This document shows, one piece after another, positions 62,184-64,000 of a stretch of 64,000 nt of DNA. Under the pieces are notes generated by a model that saw only the letters and a list, made by a program, of their open reading frames with translations, did not search any database and was not told where the DNA came from. Within the stretch, counting starts at the first letter, position 1. Each line of letters begins with the position of its first letter. Origin of the DNA: Eretmocerus hayati (lineage: Eukaryota; Arthropoda; Insecta; Hymenoptera; Aphelinidae); the NCBI GenBank assembly GCA_029851415.1, contig CM056742.1, positions 157,361,121 through 157,425,120 of the forward strand. The letters run 5' to 3'. Made by a program: the position numbers and the translations under genes.

Positions 62184-63097
62184 TAATTCCGCCGAAAGTG
62201 CAATTTTTAGGGGCCAAAATCGTCACGAAGAGTGATTTGGATCGAAAAATTATTTCAGTGACAGACAAGTCCCAGTGACTCATAGCCTTTGATTTCCACT
62301 TGATTGGATATAAAAAGAAAGTATCTAGAGTTACATATTCCAAAGTTTAACTCAGATAAGATATGACAAGTTTTAGACGTCACAGAGGAGGACGAAATGG
62401 ACAATTTACTTCGAAAAAATCTCTACGGCTCGCCAACTAACCGTAGATTTTTTTTCGCATAGATTTGCTCTAATGCAACCAAATACTTCAAGAAAATGTG
62501 TTCGACAAAGTGATGTAGCGCGTTGGGGAGGAGCACAACATGGGGACGGAATTGACCGAAAATTTTGTACCCCATTCTGAAAACACATCCATGTGAAGCG
62601 CCTGGCTGTAGATTCGAGTTTTCGGCTACTGTTGCGCATGGATGAGGTAAATTTGGGTTTCTAGAAATCAATCTCGTTGGTTAGAAAGGCTCAATAGACG
62701 ATCAGAGACTTTGCCGACCCAATTTAGTGGCAGTTTCGGTGCAAACCCGTCTTCAAAAGATCGGATGGCTGTGCGCGAAATGAGGGTTTAATTTGGATTC
62801 GCAAAGTGGTGGATTATGTTATTTGAAAAGCATAGCCACATATAGGGATTTTTGACTCCTCATATTTGTCGCACTCAATCCAAAAGTCTAAATCCCGTCT
62901 ACTATAGGGGACGGAAAGGACATTTTGACCCTCTATCAAGCACTACAGAATACGGGGTCGTTGGGATCGTCTAAAAAATTATCAACATTTTTGCAAACCA
63001 ATGGAATACATCCTAGAAACTTGTTACAAAGTGCACATCAACTCGCAGAAACTTGGGAGAGCTTGGAGAAGAGAAAATCACACTATCGGTGGAATTA
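62184..63097. mobile_element. Inverted-ended non-autonomous DNA transposon, copy 2
   Basis: Left TAATTCCGCCGAAAGTGCAA (62184) and right ending TCACACTATCGGTGGAATTA (63097) are imperfect inverses. Its blocks match copy 1 (13047-13988) in order: GGGGCCAAAATCGTC, GACGGAATTGACCGAAAATT, GGTTAGAAAGGCTCAATAGA, TTTCGGTGCAAACCCGTCTT. It is 28 bases shorter overall. GGGGACGGAA-type motifs lie near 62390, 62541 and 62908. The minus-strand frames 62406-62671 mirror those of copy 1 but similarity is not confined to them. Confidence 0.8.
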
Positions 63098-64000
63098 CTC
63101 ATGTATACGTGTAAATAGTGGCAGTGGTCGTGGAGACGTCGTCGTCGTTGTCGGTTTAATAATACAATAGCTCCTGTCTCTTCGCGATGCGTCTGTTGCA
63201 GTCGTCGTCGGGGAGAGCAATGCAATTCTGGGTGTAAGGGGACATTGCTGTAGTTGTATCAGAGAATAGTGAGAGAGAGATGCAGGTTACAGTTGTACGC
63301 GTGAGACACTGAGGGCTTTAGTACGTCTATCTACGTCAGAAGGTATACGGGGAATACGACCCTACTGCTGCTACTGCTACTGTCCTGCAATTTCGGATAT
63401 CACAACCGTAAAGATGCAAAGTTAAATGCAGCGTAAATGCTCCGCCGAGCGCTCTCTAACCCTCTCTTATATACACTGCAACATTATGTCTTATGAGGTG
63501 TACACAGTGTTCCTGTAGGTTAGGATCTCATACTGCTCATTTCCTGACACTGGTTTCTCTGTGTCACTGTTACTGAATGAAATGTTTGTTGGAGATATGG
63601 TAATGGTGGATTTGATTTGGAGCTAACGATATTTTGAGCTGTTACCATTTTGGTCTGCATTGTTGGTTATAACACCGATCAATGGTAAAATATGATGTAC
63701 AAAAGGGCAAAATACGAGTTTGATTGATCAGTCTAGATTGAATATCAAGGATCGGCGATGGAATATTTGAGAGTAACAAATTTCATGGGTTCTGGGAATT
63801 TTTAATAAAGTTGACCGTATGATGGGACATTTGAGGTTTTAGAAGTGCATGAGTAATTTTTTAGGGAAATTTGAATAAAAACGGAAGAGTCCACAATTTC
63901 TAACACACGGGGAAATTGATATCAGCACCGTACAGAATTTGAGTCGAGGACAAAAAAAATTTTCAATAATTCACACCAGTGGTCCGAATCAAGAGCATAG
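63098..64000. other. No gene seen
   Basis: A GTCGTC run near 63133-63148, GA repeats near 63270-63281 and a CTGCTACTG run near 63365-63381. No gene or mobile feature recognised before the window ends. Confidence 0.45.

Overview
The window looks like gene-poor animal DNA. It has no long open reading frames, many (TA)n, (GA)n, (GT)n and (TCG)n microsatellites, and a very dense population of inverted-repeat mobile elements. Base composition and repeat style fit an insect, possibly a hymenopteran; this is a weak inference because nothing here identifies a taxon. I found no protein-coding gene, rRNA or tRNA I could defend. The open frames are short (at most about 150 codons) or lie in low-complexity arrays, and none shows a recognisable domain. 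The window is best read as intergenic or deep intronic sequence.

Left part (1-25 kb): a composite foldback element (312-1845), an element bounded by CTACACTGA ends (3265-4329), a 1.13 kb foldback with 11-bp flanking direct repeats (6971-8102), a 942-bp inverted-ended element (13047-13988), three members of one palindromic family within 3.1 kb (14738-17845), a plain hairpin (15869-16048), a TTAA-flanked MITE with perfect 24-bp inclusive inverted ends (21689-22208), and a relative of the first foldback (about 24580-24920).

Middle (25-45 kb): a short GC-rich retroposon at 25003-25337 with target-site duplications. A 51-bp fragment of the same element sits directly beside it, inserted at the same target. 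A fourth member of the palindromic family lies at 33440-33785. Two 0.95 kb copies of another family lie in opposite orientation at 36111-37064 and 39345-40300, with a TTCACTGAA-rich palindrome between them. A 200-bp near-perfect hairpin lies at 44155-44354.

Right part (45-64 kb): a 3.3 kb Foldback-like element (45639-48946) whose inverted arms consist of an exact 156-bp tandem repeat. Its central loop holds a possible 3' terminal exon and polyadenylation signal. It is followed by a 3.1 kb hexanucleotide array (49330-52460) that changes strand several times and contains a large palindrome, a second full retroposon copy (55855-56310), a relic of the 6971-8102 repeat (60805-60905), and the second copy of the 942-bp family (62184-63097).

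No genes can be shown to work together. The organising theme is repeated creation of long inverted repeats. Named mobile elements and arrays cover roughly a quarter to a third of the window by my count. Element boundaries were read by eye and may be off by a few bases.
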